Positions 16,548-25,021 of a stretch of DNA of 64,000 nucleotides are shown piece after piece. Origin of the DNA: Rathayibacter sp. VKM Ac-2760. GTDB taxonomy: Bacteria; Actinomycetota; Actinomycetes; Actinomycetales; Microbacteriaceae. Location of the stretch: contig NZ_CP047174.1 of assembly GCF_009834185.1 (NCBI RefSeq), forward strand, positions 1 through 64,000, in the 5' to 3' direction. Numbering within the stretch: position 1 is the stretch's first letter; each line of letters opens with the position of its first letter. Made by a program: the position numbers and the translations under genes. The notes beneath the pieces were generated by a model. It was given only the letters and a program-made list of their open reading frames with translations, searched no databases and was not told the origin of the DNA.

Positions 16548-16565
16548 GGCCTCGGCTGGCGAGGG

Positions 16566-16676
16566 TCAGGCCGGGCGGTCGTTCGGATCGGCTGCGGCCG
16601 CATCGGAGTTCCCGAGGATGAGCACCGTTCCGAGCGGGTCGACGGAGAAGGCGGGGGAGAGCGGATCGGTGGTCAT
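16566..16676 (-). CDS. 36-residue small protein at the end of the ADH operon
   Basis: The ATG at 16676 overlaps the stop of the flavin split-barrel gene by four bases and has GAGGAG about seven bases upstream. The product is 36 residues, MTTDPLSPAFSVDPLGTVLI at its start and an acidic, Ala-rich end (NSDAAAADPNDRPA). No family is recognised. Translation is supported by the coupled start and the strong ribosome site. The protein pattern (one short hydrophobic stretch, otherwise soluble) does not reveal a role. Confidence 0.6.
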   Translation of the reverse strand: MTTDPLSPAFSVDPLGTVLILGNSDAAAADPNDRPA

Positions 16677-17188
16677 GGGGTTCTCCTCGGAAGAGTCATC
16701 GGTCGGGAAGTGAGGGCGCCGGCCTCGTCGAGCCGGCCGATCGGGAGGTGGTGCTCGAAGGAGCGCGCGCGGAGGCTGTCGGCGTGGACGGCGATCCAGG
16801 TGAAGGACTCCGTCGGCACCCACGGCGGGAGCATGGCTGTGGCCTGGTCGGTGAGCTCGGAGCTGCCCGGCAGCCGCTCGGCGCGGCCCCGTACGACGAC
16901 GCTCCATGTCGTGCTCGGGGTGTGCCCGTCGACTTCGAACGCGACGTGCTGGTCGTGCGCCATCGCCCGGAGCTTCGTGCCGACGTCGGTGCGGAAGACG
17001 AGCGTCTGGCCGATGCAGGCGTAGTCGATGGGGAAGATGTCGGGATGGCCGTCGACCATCACGCTGAGGCGCCCGACGGTGCGGCTCGTCAGGAGGGCCC
17101 AGGCGTCGGCGTCGGCGAATTCGATGACCGCTCCTTGCGGTGACCACCCGTACTCGCTGTAGGCCTCGGCGACGGGCGCCTCTGTCAC
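16673..17188 (-). CDS. Pyridoxamine-5-phosphate-oxidase-fold (flavin split barrel) protein
   Basis: The 171 residues match the PPOX-like putative FMN-binding family: a DADAWALLTSRTVGRLSVMV start, FPIDYACIGQTLVFRTDVGTK, then VAFEVDGHTPSTTWSVVVRG. Such proteins bind FMN, F420 or haem and reduce small molecules. The mycobacterial DosR regulon also holds proteins of this fold. It is coupled by ATGA overlaps both to the upstream dehydrogenase and to the downstream 36-residue gene. Confidence 0.87.
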   Translation of the reverse strand: MTEAPVAEAYSEYGWSPQGAVIEFADADAWALLTSRTVGRLSVMVDGHPDIFPIDYACIGQTLVFRTDVGTKLRAMAHDQHVAFEVDGHTPSTTWSVVVRGRAERLPGSSELTDQATAMLPPWVPTESFTWIAVHADSLRARSFEHHLPIGRLDEAGALTSRPMTLPRRTP

Positions 17189-18258
17189 GACACTCCATCG
17201 ATTTGCGGCCGCACCAGGATCTTCACCGCGGTCTCCTTGTGGTCAATGAGGGTGTCGAAGCCGCCGTCGATCAGCCGGTCCAAGGGGATGCGCGCGGTGA
17301 CGAAGGGCGCGAGGTCAACCTTCCCCGACTGCACGAGGGCGATCGTCGCGGGGTGGTCGTCGACGTAGGCGATGGTGCCGCGCAGGTCGATCTCCTTCAG
17401 CACGAGCTTCTGCATGTCGATGCTCGCCCGGCTGCCCCAGATCGACACATTGACGATCACGCCCGCAGGCTTCACGGCGTCGATGAGCTGGTCGAGGACG
17501 GCATTGATGCTGGAGCACTCGAAGGCGACGTCCACGCCGTTCCCGTCGGTCAGCTCGTGGACGCGGGTGAGGAGGTCCTCGGTCGTCGGGTCGATGACGA
17601 CGTCGGCGACTCCGGTCTCGCGCGCCTTCGCCTGCCGCGCGGCGCCTGGCTCGGAGAGGATCACGCGGACGCCCTCCGCCGTGAGCACCGCGGCGAGAAG
17701 GAGTCCGATCGGCCCTGCGCCGCCGATCAGGGCGGTGTCGCCGCGCCGGGCGCCGCTGCGGGTAAACGCATGATGCCCGACGGCGAGCGGCTCGATCAGC
17801 GCCGCCTGATCGAGGGGGATGTCGCCGATCGGATGCACCCAGCGCCGGTCGACGACGACCTTCTCGCTGAGCCCGCCGCCGCCGCCCGCGAGGCCGATGA
17901 AGCCCATGCTCGCGCAGAGGTTGTAGTGACCGGCTAGGCAGGGTGCGCAGTGCCCGCAGACGAAGTACGGCTCGACGACGACGTTCGCGCCGACCTCGAG
18001 GTCGGTGACTCCCTCGCCGAGCGCGGTGATCGTGCCGCTGAACTCGTGCCCCATCGTGACGGGCACCTGCTCGTGCGTCAGCGGGTGCGGGTGTCCCGCG
18101 GGCGGGATGAAGATCGGGCCCTCGAGGTACTCGTGCAGGTCGGTGCCGCAGATGCCGCACCAAACGACGTCGATGGCCACGGCTCCTGGGCGGAGCTCCG
18201 GCTCGGGGACGTCGTCGATGCGGATGTCGTGCGGACCGTGGAAACGTGCAGCCTTCAT
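17185..18258 (-). CDS. Zinc-dependent (R,R)-butanediol dehydrogenase-like enzyme
   Basis: The 357 residues follow the BdhA-type medium-chain dehydrogenase closely: WCGICGTDLHEYLEGPIFIP, the TMGHEFSGT catalytic zinc region, FIGLAGGGGGLSEKVVVD and the C-terminal VKILVRP. The structural zinc cysteines CGHCAPCLAGHYNLC are present. GGAGPIGLLLAAVL is the NAD-binding loop. It should interconvert acetoin and 2,3-butanediol or a similar diol with NAD(H). In this island it would regenerate NAD during oxygen limitation. It starts 46 bases after the BON gene and is coupled to the split-barrel gene. Confidence 0.9.
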   Translation of the reverse strand: MKAARFHGPHDIRIDDVPEPELRPGAVAIDVVWCGICGTDLHEYLEGPIFIPPAGHPHPLTHEQVPVTMGHEFSGTITALGEGVTDLEVGANVVVEPYFVCGHCAPCLAGHYNLCASMGFIGLAGGGGGLSEKVVVDRRWVHPIGDIPLDQAALIEPLAVGHHAFTRSGARRGDTALIGGAGPIGLLLAAVLTAEGVRVILSEPGAARQAKARETGVADVVIDPTTEDLLTRVHELTDGNGVDVAFECSSINAVLDQLIDAVKPAGVIVNVSIWGSRASIDMQKLVLKEIDLRGTIAYVDDHPATIALVQSGKVDLAPFVTARIPLDRLIDGGFDTLIDHKETAVKILVRPQIDGVS

Positions 18259-18304
18259 GACGATCTCGATTCGAGTAGCGGTTGGAGGGTGGACGGGTCC
18301 CGCT

Positions 18305-18976
18305 TCAGTAGGAGCTGACGACGAGGTCGTTCTGCAGGTGGGTGATGCTGGGCGACGACCAGGCCGCGCGCTCGGCGGCGCGGCGCTCGGGCCAGCTGCT
18401 GACGGTGCCGCTGAGGGTGAGTCGGGTGCCGTCGAGGTGCGCCTTGATGCGTCCGGCGTCGAGGGTCGCGTCGCGCACGAGCGCTTCGCTGATCCTGGTC
18501 AGGGCGTCGGCGGCGCTGGGTCGTGCGCGCAGGGTGATCATCGAGCTCACGTTCGTGATGCCGGGGATGTGGGCGAGGGCGTCGCGGGCGCTCTGGCGCT
18601 CGAAGTCCCAGTGCACTTCTCCGGCGAGGACGACGGAGCGCCCGTGGATCTCGGCGGTCACCGTCTCGGGAATGAACCGTCCCGTCGTGAGCGCGGTCTG
18701 CACGCTCTCGGCGAAGTCGTTCTCGCTGATCAGCAGAGAACGGGCGGAGTGCACTTTCAGGTCGTCGACGAGTGTGCGCACGCCGTGGACTCGCAGGGCC
18801 GCGCTGCAGGCGTGCAAGCGCTCGAGGTAGGTCGGGACCTCGCCCGAGAGCGTGACCGCGCCGTGGTCGACGGCGACTCCGATCGAGGCGGCGTCGACGT
18901 CGGAGGTCCAGTTCAGCTCGTCCTGGACGGCGAGCTGGATCTGGTGGTCGGTGCGTGCGGGGGCTTCGAGGGTCAT
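18305..18976 (-). CDS. Triple BON-domain protein
   Basis: The start at 18976 gives 223 residues (the ATG 36 bases upstream is less likely). Three BON domains are visible: about residues 10-80 (IQLAVQDELNWTSDVDAASI), 85-145 (SVQTALTTGRFIPETVTAEI) and 150-220 (ISEALVRDATLDAGRIKAHL). Each ends with the usual VxLxGxV strand. BON proteins bind lipid or envelope surfaces and help survive osmotic or other stress. No signal peptide is present. It heads the minus-strand operon BON-ADH-split barrel-small protein and has a DevR-type box about 100 bases upstream. Confidence 0.87.
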   Translation of the reverse strand: MTLEAPARTDHQIQLAVQDELNWTSDVDAASIGVAVDHGAVTLSGEVPTYLERLHACSAALRVHGVRTLVDDLKVHSARSLLISENDFAESVQTALTTGRFIPETVTAEIHGRSVVLAGEVHWDFERQSARDALAHIPGITNVSSMITLRARPSAADALTRISEALVRDATLDAGRIKAHLDGTRLTLSGTVSSWPERRAAERAAWSSPSITHLQNDLVVSSY

Positions 18977-19078
18977 GATGCGTCCTGCTTCGTGATCGCG
19001 GAGACGGCTCACGACCGTGCGGATGCGCTCGTACCGCCGCTCCTGCTACCGACGCTAAGCACCGCGCAGATGCGGCCG

Positions 19079-19094
19079 TAGTGCCGAAGGTCCC
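19079..19094 (-). promoter_or_regulatory. DevR/DosR-like box for the BON-ADH operon
   Basis: The minus strand reads GGGACCTTCGGCACTA, about 100 bases upstream of the BON start. It forms a divergent pair with the box at 19128. Confidence 0.67.
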
Positions 19095-19127
19095 GGAAGG
19101 CTCGGCGTCCCGAACGGATCAGACGCC

Positions 19128-19143
19128 GGGACGTTCGCCTCTA
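19128..19143 (+). promoter_or_regulatory. DevR/DosR-like box for the Usp-split-barrel operon
   Basis: The plus strand reads GGGACGTTCGCCTCTA, 80 bases upstream of the start at 19224. The right half is weaker than in other copies. Confidence 0.58.
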
Positions 19144-19223
19144 CCTCCCCGGCCTTCCTGCGCGCACGCTCGAGAGAAGACCCCACCGCCGCACCGCGCG
19201 GCACCGGGGCGGAATCGAGCGTC

Positions 19224-20087
19224 ATGAACGCGCCCATCGTCGTCGGACTCTCCGACTCCCCGCACAGCCGCGCCGCCCTCGACTGGGCGCTGCGCCGCGC
19301 GCGGCACTCCGGCACCCCGGTCCTGGCCGTCTTCGTCTCCGACACCGACGCAGCTGCCGGGCATCCCGGCGCTGCGAGTCTCCAGGCCGCGCACGGCGAG
19401 GTCGTTCTCGCCCGCGACGCCTTCGGCTCCGCGTCCAAAGCGCCGGATATCGCCGTCACGACGGCGCTGCGCCGAGGCCGCCCCGTCGACCAGCTCACCC
19501 AGGACGCCCGCGGCGCCCGGATGATCGTCGTCGGGACCCACGATGACCGAGACGGGACGGAGCCCAGCACCCGGCACTCGCCCGCCGTGGATCTCGCCGC
19601 CCTCTCGACGGCCCCGGTCGCGGTCATCCCGACCCCGCAGTCCGGACACCACGGCGGCATCCTCGTCGGCATCGACGGCTCGCCGGCCGCACGAGCAGCC
19701 GTCCTCTTCGCCGCGAGAGATGCGGTCGACCTCAACGAGCCGCTCACCGTCGTGCACGTCTGGACGCCGCTGCAGGCCTGGGTCCCCGGCTTCGTCCCCG
19801 ACCAGGGCTTCTACGACCTGCTCCGCCTCGCAAGCCTCGACATGCTCGCCCTCGAGATCGCGGCCGTTCAGGCAGAGTTCCCGGACCTCACCGTGTACAG
19901 CAGATCCGAGACCGGGGACCCCGCGACCGTCCTGACCCGTCTGGGGAAGGACGCTCTCGAGATCGTCGTCGGCGCGACCTCCCGGCACGGCCTCCAGCGC
20001 CTGCTGCTCGGCTCCGTCGCCCACGACACCCTCCGTGGCGCCTCCCGGCCCGTGATCGTCGTCCCCGACCCCGCGGTCTCCGCATGA
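19224..20087 (+). CDS. Universal stress protein, two domains
   Basis: The 287 residues contain two Usp domains: 1-about 140 (IVVGLSDSPHSRAALDWALR) and from about 148 (GILVGIDGSPAARAAVLFAA) to the end. The second has the nucleotide-loop ending VVGATSRHGLQRLLLGSVAH. The first lacks it. The stop overlaps the next start by four bases, so it is coupled to a flavin split-barrel protein, repeating the stress-protein/redox-protein pairing of the island. Confidence 0.9.
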   Translation: MNAPIVVGLSDSPHSRAALDWALRRARHSGTPVLAVFVSDTDAAAGHPGAASLQAAHGEVVLARDAFGSASKAPDIAVTTALRRGRPVDQLTQDARGARMIVVGTHDDRDGTEPSTRHSPAVDLAALSTAPVAVIPTPQSGHHGGILVGIDGSPAARAAVLFAARDAVDLNEPLTVVHVWTPLQAWVPGFVPDQGFYDLLRLASLDMLALEIAAVQAEFPDLTVYSRSETGDPATVLTRLGKDALEIVVGATSRHGLQRLLLGSVAHDTLRGASRPVIVVPDPAVSA

Positions 20088-20623
20088 ACCCGACGCGTCC
20101 GATCCCAGAGGACACCGTGTCGAACGACGCCAATATCACTCTCCGCGAGATCACCACCGAGGAGTGCTGGCGGCTGGCGCGCACGACGGACGTCGGCCGT
20201 CTCGCGGTCATCGATCACAGCCCGTCCACCCGCGGCCCGAGCGCCACGATCGTGCCCGTCAACTTCCTCGTCCACGACGGAGCGATCTTCTTCCGCAGCG
20301 GCCCAGGCAGCAAGATGATGGACATCGCCCAGCATCCTCGCGTCGCGTTCGAGTTCGACGGGCACCGCGGCCGTCGCTTCTGGAGCGTCGTCATCCACGG
20401 AGACGCGCACCGCCTGAACTCCGATATCGACATCGAGAACTCCGGCGTCCAGCAGCTCGAAGCATTCCACGACGACGACAAGCACAACTTCGTCCGCATC
20501 GACGTCGAGACGATCACCGGCCGGTCCTTCTTCCGCTGGCCCGTCTACCGCCTCCGCCGCGCTCTGCGCACCTATCGGGCGCGCCGCCCCGACGCGACCA
20601 GCCTGCGCACCACGAAGCAGTGA
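20084..20623 (+). CDS. Pyridoxamine-5-phosphate-oxidase-fold protein
   Basis: The 179 residues hold the FMN-binding split barrel: EECWRLARTTDVGRLAVID, IVPVNFLVHDGAIFFRSGPG, then VAFEFDGHRGRRFWSVVIHG. It is a paralogue of the protein at 16673, with an arginine-rich C-terminal tail instead of an acidic one. It probably reduces a small molecule or buffers flavin; the substrate is not known. A strong bidirectional terminator follows. Confidence 0.86.
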   Translation: MNPTRPIPEDTVSNDANITLREITTEECWRLARTTDVGRLAVIDHSPSTRGPSATIVPVNFLVHDGAIFFRSGPGSKMMDIAQHPRVAFEFDGHRGRRFWSVVIHGDAHRLNSDIDIENSGVQQLEAFHDDDKHNFVRIDVETITGRSFFRWPVYRLRRALRTYRARRPDATSLRTTKQ

Positions 20624-20629
20624 CGAACG

Positions 20630-20666
20630 GCGAAGGCCCCCTCCACGAGCTGGAGGGGGCCTTCGC
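20630..20666. terminator. 16-bp hairpin terminator between convergent operons
   Basis: GCGAAGGCCCCCTCCA (20630-20645) pairs perfectly with 20651-20666 across a five-base loop. It lies between the stops at 20623 (+) and 20689 (-) and should work in both directions, although the T-run is poor. Confidence 0.85.
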
Positions 20667-20688
20667 TCTGTCCTGGGTGCCCGGTGCA

Positions 20689-23382
20689 TCACCGCCGTGC
20701 GAGAAGGCGGCGCTCGACCGCTTTGCCTCCTTCGGTGAGGAGGAAGACCGCGACGGCGATGCCGGTCGTGTACCCCCACTCGCGGAATCCGAGTGGCGCC
20801 GAGTGGAACCACGGGTGCATGAAAGGCGCGTAGACGAACACCAGCTGCAGGAGCAGAAGGGTGGTGCCCGAGATCCAGATCGCCCTGTTCCCGCGCAGTA
20901 CGGCGAGCCGGAGGCTCGACGCCCGCAGGAACCGGCAGCTGAACAGGAACGCGAGTTGTCCGAGGGTGAGCATCGTGACGGCCGTCGTCTGCGCTTGGGC
21001 GCTCGTCGCCCCGATGCCGATCTCGGAGAAGAAGACACCGATGGTCGCCGCGGTGATCAGCGCGGTGACCCAGACGATTCGTCCGACGTAGCTACGGTCG
21101 AGGATCCCGCGTCCGGGGCGCGTAGGCGGCCGCTGCATGATCCCCGCCTCGGCCGGTTCGGTCGCGAGGGCCAGTGAGAGGGTGATCGCCGTGATCAGGT
21201 TGACCCAGAGGATCTGCGTCGCCTGCAGCGGCAGCGTGAAGCCGATGAGGACCGCGAGCAGCAGGACGAGCGCCTGCGCCGAGGTGGTCGGCAAGAGGAA
21301 GAGGATCGACTTCTGGAGGTTGTCCCGGATGCGGCGCCCCTCCTTCACGGCGTGGCCGATGGTCGCGAAGTCGTCGTCGGCGAGGACGATGTCGGCCGCC
21401 TCCTTCGTCGTCTCGGTTCCCTTGATGCCCATCGCGACGCCGATATCGGCACGGCGGAGCGCGGGTGCGTCGTTGACGCCGTCGCCGGTCATCGCGACGA
21501 CCTCGCCGCGCGACTGCAGCGCGGCGACGATGCGCAGCTTGTGCTCCGGGCTGGTCCGGGCATACACGTCGACGGTCGAAGCGGCGTCAGCGAGCTGCTC
21601 GTCGGTCATCGCCTCGACGGCGTCCCCGGTCAGCACGGCGGAGTCGGTCTCGGCGATGCCCATCTCGCGCGCGATCGCGAGGGCGGTGCCGGCGTGGTCG
21701 CCGGTGATCATCTTCACGCGGATGCCGGCCGCGTGCATCGCGGCGATCGCGGCGACCGCTTCGGGACGGGGCGGGTCGAGGATGCCGGCGACGCCGAGGA
21801 AGACCAGGCCGGAGTCGAACTCCGACGCGTCGAGCGTCGTCCTCTCGTCGGTCGTGTGCGAACGGGCCGCGGCCAGAACGCGCAAGCCCTGAGCGCTGAG
21901 CTCGTCGACGATTCTCGCCCAGCGGGCCCGGTCGATCGGTGCGGTGCTGCCGTCGGGCTGCAGCTCGTGGCTGCAGCGCTCGAGGACCACCCCGGGAGCA
22001 CCCTTCAGGAGGATGCGGATCGTGCCGGCGGCGTTTCGGGTGCGGACGGCCATGGACTTCGTCTCGGCGGCGAACGGGACGACGGCGAGCCGCTCGGCTC
22101 CGTCGTCGTCGAACCCGGCCTTGCGGGCGAGGGTACGCAGCGCGCCCTCGGTCGGGTCGCCGACGACCTGCCAGCCGTCCTCGCCGTCGACCAGGTGCGC
22201 GTCGTTGCAGAGCGCGAACGCCTCGATCAGGGCGGTCGGCCCGACGTGACCCGCGGTGCTCGGAGTGATTGCACCCTGGGGCGCGTAGCCCGTGCCGGCG
22301 ACGTCGTGGCTGCCGGCGCCGGTGACGACCGTGCGGACGGTCATCTCGTTGCGGGTCAGCGTGCCGGTCTTGTCCGTGCAGATCGTGGTCACCGAGCCGA
22401 GGGTCTCGACCGCCGTCAGCTTCCGGACGATCGCGTGGTGCGACGCCATCTGCCGCACCCCGAGCGCGAGGGTGATCGTGATGAGCGCGGGGAGCCCTTC
22501 GGGGATCGCGGCGACAGCGAACCCGATGGTCGCGGGGACGAGCTCTGCGAAGTCCCGGTCGTGGAGGAGGCGGCCGACGAGAAGCATGACGCCGGCGACG
22601 GCGATGACGAGGAGGGAGATCTGCTTGCTGAACGAGTCGAGCTGGCGGGTGAGCGGCGTCGTGGTGTTCTTCGTGCCGGTGACGAGCGCATGGATGCGCC
22701 CAATCTCGGTGTCCAGGCCGGTGGCGGTGATGACGGCGGTGCCGTCTCCCGCGGTGACGTGGGTGCCCGAGAAGACCATGTCGGTGCGATCGCCGATCCC
22801 GCTGGCCGCGGGCACAGGCGCGGTGCTCTTCTCGGTCGGCAGCGACTCCCCGGTGAGGGCGGACTCGTCGATGCGGAGGGTGCTCGCGCCGAGCAGCCGG
22901 GCGTCGGCGGGGATCCTGTCGCCCGGTTCGACCCGGACGACATCGCCGGCGACGAGGTCGGCCGCGTCGATGTTGACCCACGCGCCCTCGCGCCTGGCCC
23001 TCGCGGAGAGCGAGAGCATCGCGCGGATCCCATCGAGCGCCCGTTGAGTGCGACCCGCCTGCACGACTCCGACGATCGCGTTGATGACCGTCACCGCGAG
23101 GATCACGACCGCGTCGATCCAGTCGCCGACGACGAACGTGACGATCGCCGAGGCGAGGAGGACGTAGATGAGGATGTCGTGGAACTGCCGCAGGAACGTC
23201 AGCACCGGGTTCGGGGTGCGCTCCGGCGGAAGGGCGTTGGGGCCGTGCGCGGTGAGGCGCCGCGCGGCGTCCGACGCGCTCAGGCCGCCCTCGCTCGCCT
23301 CGAGCCCGGTCAGCACCTCCTCGACCGTCCGGGCATGCACTGCCGGATCGAGGACGGCAGGTGCGAGCGAGGGCGACGCCAT
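20689..23382 (-). CDS. CtpF-like cation-transporting P-type ATPase
   Basis: The product is 897 residues. Key motifs: TGES at 177-180 (actuator), PEGLPALITI in helix M4, phosphorylation site CTDKTGTLT with Asp337, and hinge TGDGVNDAPAL. The cation_ATPase N-terminal domain and the C-terminal membrane block are complete. The PEGLP motif places it with the Ca2+/Mn2+-type (type II) pumps rather than heavy-metal pumps. CtpF of M. tuberculosis belongs to the DosR regulon, so this is a likely counterpart. Its ATG shares one base with the stop of the upstream DoxX gene (TGATG), so the two are coupled. Confidence 0.93.
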   Translation of the reverse strand: MASPSLAPAVLDPAVHARTVEEVLTGLEASEGGLSASDAARRLTAHGPNALPPERTPNPVLTFLRQFHDILIYVLLASAIVTFVVGDWIDAVVILAVTVINAIVGVVQAGRTQRALDGIRAMLSLSARARREGAWVNIDAADLVAGDVVRVEPGDRIPADARLLGASTLRIDESALTGESLPTEKSTAPVPAASGIGDRTDMVFSGTHVTAGDGTAVITATGLDTEIGRIHALVTGTKNTTTPLTRQLDSFSKQISLLVIAVAGVMLLVGRLLHDRDFAELVPATIGFAVAAIPEGLPALITITLALGVRQMASHHAIVRKLTAVETLGSVTTICTDKTGTLTRNEMTVRTVVTGAGSHDVAGTGYAPQGAITPSTAGHVGPTALIEAFALCNDAHLVDGEDGWQVVGDPTEGALRTLARKAGFDDDGAERLAVVPFAAETKSMAVRTRNAAGTIRILLKGAPGVVLERCSHELQPDGSTAPIDRARWARIVDELSAQGLRVLAAARSHTTDERTTLDASEFDSGLVFLGVAGILDPPRPEAVAAIAAMHAAGIRVKMITGDHAGTALAIAREMGIAETDSAVLTGDAVEAMTDEQLADAASTVDVYARTSPEHKLRIVAALQSRGEVVAMTGDGVNDAPALRRADIGVAMGIKGTETTKEAADIVLADDDFATIGHAVKEGRRIRDNLQKSILFLLPTTSAQALVLLLAVLIGFTLPLQATQILWVNLITAITLSLALATEPAEAGIMQRPPTRPGRGILDRSYVGRIVWVTALITAATIGVFFSEIGIGATSAQAQTTAVTMLTLGQLAFLFSCRFLRASSLRLAVLRGNRAIWISGTTLLLLQLVFVYAPFMHPWFHSAPLGFREWGYTTGIAVAVFLLTEGGKAVERRLLARR

Positions 23383-23963
23383 CAGACGAGCCAGGGGACA
23401 CGGCGGACGACGGGCAGCTGCTTCCAGCGGTCCCCGAGGCCCCAGGTGTCGCCTGCGGCGAGCACGGCGACCGCGATCAGGGCGAGGGCGTAGACGATGT
23501 GGTAGTCCACGAGCGGATTCGTCGACGCGGCGTTCGCGCCGAACGGCCACTCCGCCAGGTACATCAGCACCATCATGAAGCTCCCGACCGCGGCGCTGAC
23601 CCGCAGGCCGATGCCGAGCATCACGGCGACCCCGACGCCGAGCATGCCGAGCTGGAACAGGACGTCGCTCGCGGGGCTCGCGATCGCCGTGAAGAAAGGC
23701 TTGAACGGCCCGACGACCCCGTCGCCGAGGAGGAAGCCCTGGCTCGGCGTACCGCCGGCCACCCACGCGCGAGCGGCGGGGGTCGAGAACCCGAGACCGA
23801 ACGTCTTGTCGAAGAACGCCCAGAGGAATATGAAGCCCGTCGCCAGGCGGAGCACGGCGAGGACTCGTCGACCGAGTCTGCTGGTCACCGGAGTGCTCGC
23901 GGCGAGCGGCAGGGCTCCGCGCAGAGAGGTCGGGCGGCGGTCGAGGTCGGTGGGTGCGGTCAT
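23382..23963 (-). CDS. DoxX-family membrane protein
   Basis: The 193 residues contain four predicted membrane helices (AVLRLATGFIFLWAFFDKTF, VLFQLGMLGVGVAVMLGIGL, VGSFMMVLMYLAEW, and IVYALALIAVAVLAA). DoxX/DoxD-type proteins act with quinone reductases or in redox-stress complexes. It leads the operon with the P-type ATPase. A DevR-type box lies 73 bases upstream. Confidence 0.85.
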   Translation of the reverse strand: MTAPTDLDRRPTSLRGALPLAASTPVTSRLGRRVLAVLRLATGFIFLWAFFDKTFGLGFSTPAARAWVAGGTPSQGFLLGDGVVGPFKPFFTAIASPASDVLFQLGMLGVGVAVMLGIGLRVSAAVGSFMMVLMYLAEWPFGANAASTNPLVDYHIVYALALIAVAVLAAGDTWGLGDRWKQLPVVRRVPWLV

Positions 23964-24035
23964 GGGAGGGCCTCCGGTTCGTGACCACGGTGCGCGGCCT
24001 CACGATCAGATTCCGGTACCGCGTCCAGACCAGAC

Positions 24036-24050
24036 AGAGGCAAAGGTCCC
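24036..24050 (-). promoter_or_regulatory. DevR/DosR-like box for the DoxX-ATPase operon
   Basis: The minus strand reads GGGACCTTTGCCTCT. It lies between the divergent DoxX and VIT1-type genes. It is one of the weaker matches, but its right half resembles the box at 19128. Confidence 0.52.
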
Positions 24051-24086
24051 TGGTCAGGTGAGCCTCTGCGGTGATTGGCTCAGGAG

Positions 24087-24821
24087 ATGACATCCCCGAC
24101 CGATTCCGCTGCTGGCGCGCACCGGGATGAGCCGCATGACGGCGCCGTCCAGGCGCGCTTGAACTGGCTGCGCGCCGGCGTCCTCGGGGCGAACGACGGC
24201 ATCGTGTCCGTCGCAGCCCTCGTCGTCGGAGTCGCCGGCGCCACCACCCAGACCCCGGTCCTCCTGACAGCGGGTGTCGCAGGACTCGTCGGCGGCGCGA
24301 TCTCCATGGGCCTCGGCGAGTACGTCTCCGTGAGCAGCCAGAGCGACAGTCAGCGCGCGCTGATCGCGAAGGAACGACGTGAACTCGCCGAAGATCCCGC
24401 TGCAGAGCTCCTCGAGCTCGCGGGGCTCTACGAAGCCAGAGGCCTGACGGCAGGCACGGCACGACAAGTGGCAGCCGAGCTGACCGAGCACGATGCCCTC
24501 GCAGCGCATCTCGAGACCGAACTCGGGCTCTCCGAGGACACCGTCGCCAGCCCACTTCAAGCCGCTGGCGCGTCCGCGCTCGCCTTCACCATCGGGGCGA
24601 TCCTGCCGCTGCTCGCGATCCTGCTCACCCCCGCGGAATGGCGGGTCCCGGCCACCTTCGCCATCGTGCTCCTCGCCCTCGCGCTCACCGGATACACCAG
24701 CGCCCGCATCGGAGACAGCCCACCGCCGCGCCCCACCTTGCGGGTCGTGGCTAGCGGCGCGCTTGCTCTCGCCGTGACGTACGCCATCGGGTCGTTGCTA
24801 GGAGCTTCCGGCGCGGTGTGA
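24087..24821 (+). CDS. VIT1/CCC1-family iron/manganese transporter
   Basis: From the ATG the protein has 244 residues. A TTG four codons upstream is also possible, since AGGAG abuts the ATG too closely to serve it. The family core is clear: RLNWLRAGVLGANDGIVSVA, then GGAISMGLGEYVSVSSQSDS, a cytoplasmic helical insert rich in Glu that would bind metal, and three more helices. Members load Fe2+ or Mn2+ into compartments or export them. It is at the right edge of the dormancy island and may share the box at 24036. Confidence 0.87.
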   Translation: MTSPTDSAAGAHRDEPHDGAVQARLNWLRAGVLGANDGIVSVAALVVGVAGATTQTPVLLTAGVAGLVGGAISMGLGEYVSVSSQSDSQRALIAKERRELAEDPAAELLELAGLYEARGLTAGTARQVAAELTEHDALAAHLETELGLSEDTVASPLQAAGASALAFTIGAILPLLAILLTPAEWRVPATFAIVLLALALTGYTSARIGDSPPPRPTLRVVASGALALAVTYAIGSLLGASGAV

Positions 24822-25021
24822 TGTGCCGAACGCGCTCGACACTTCATCAAGGCCTCACCCGAGCGTCAGAGACACTGAGGTGAAAGAGAATGGCCTTCTT
24901 AGGTACCCCTCGTCTGCCGCTTGGCGGTCAAACTCAGCCGAGACGGCGGAGGTCTCGCTGTCTGAACAACGTTTCTCGCAATCGTTCCAACAGCTGCGTG
25001 CCACATCCGCTCCCTACCGGC

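Noticed and set aside
20689..24555. A single 1288-residue protein covering the P-type ATPase and upstream DNA
   Set aside because: The upstream 390 residues are out-of-frame readings of the DoxX gene and promoter. The true start at 23382 follows the DoxX stop.
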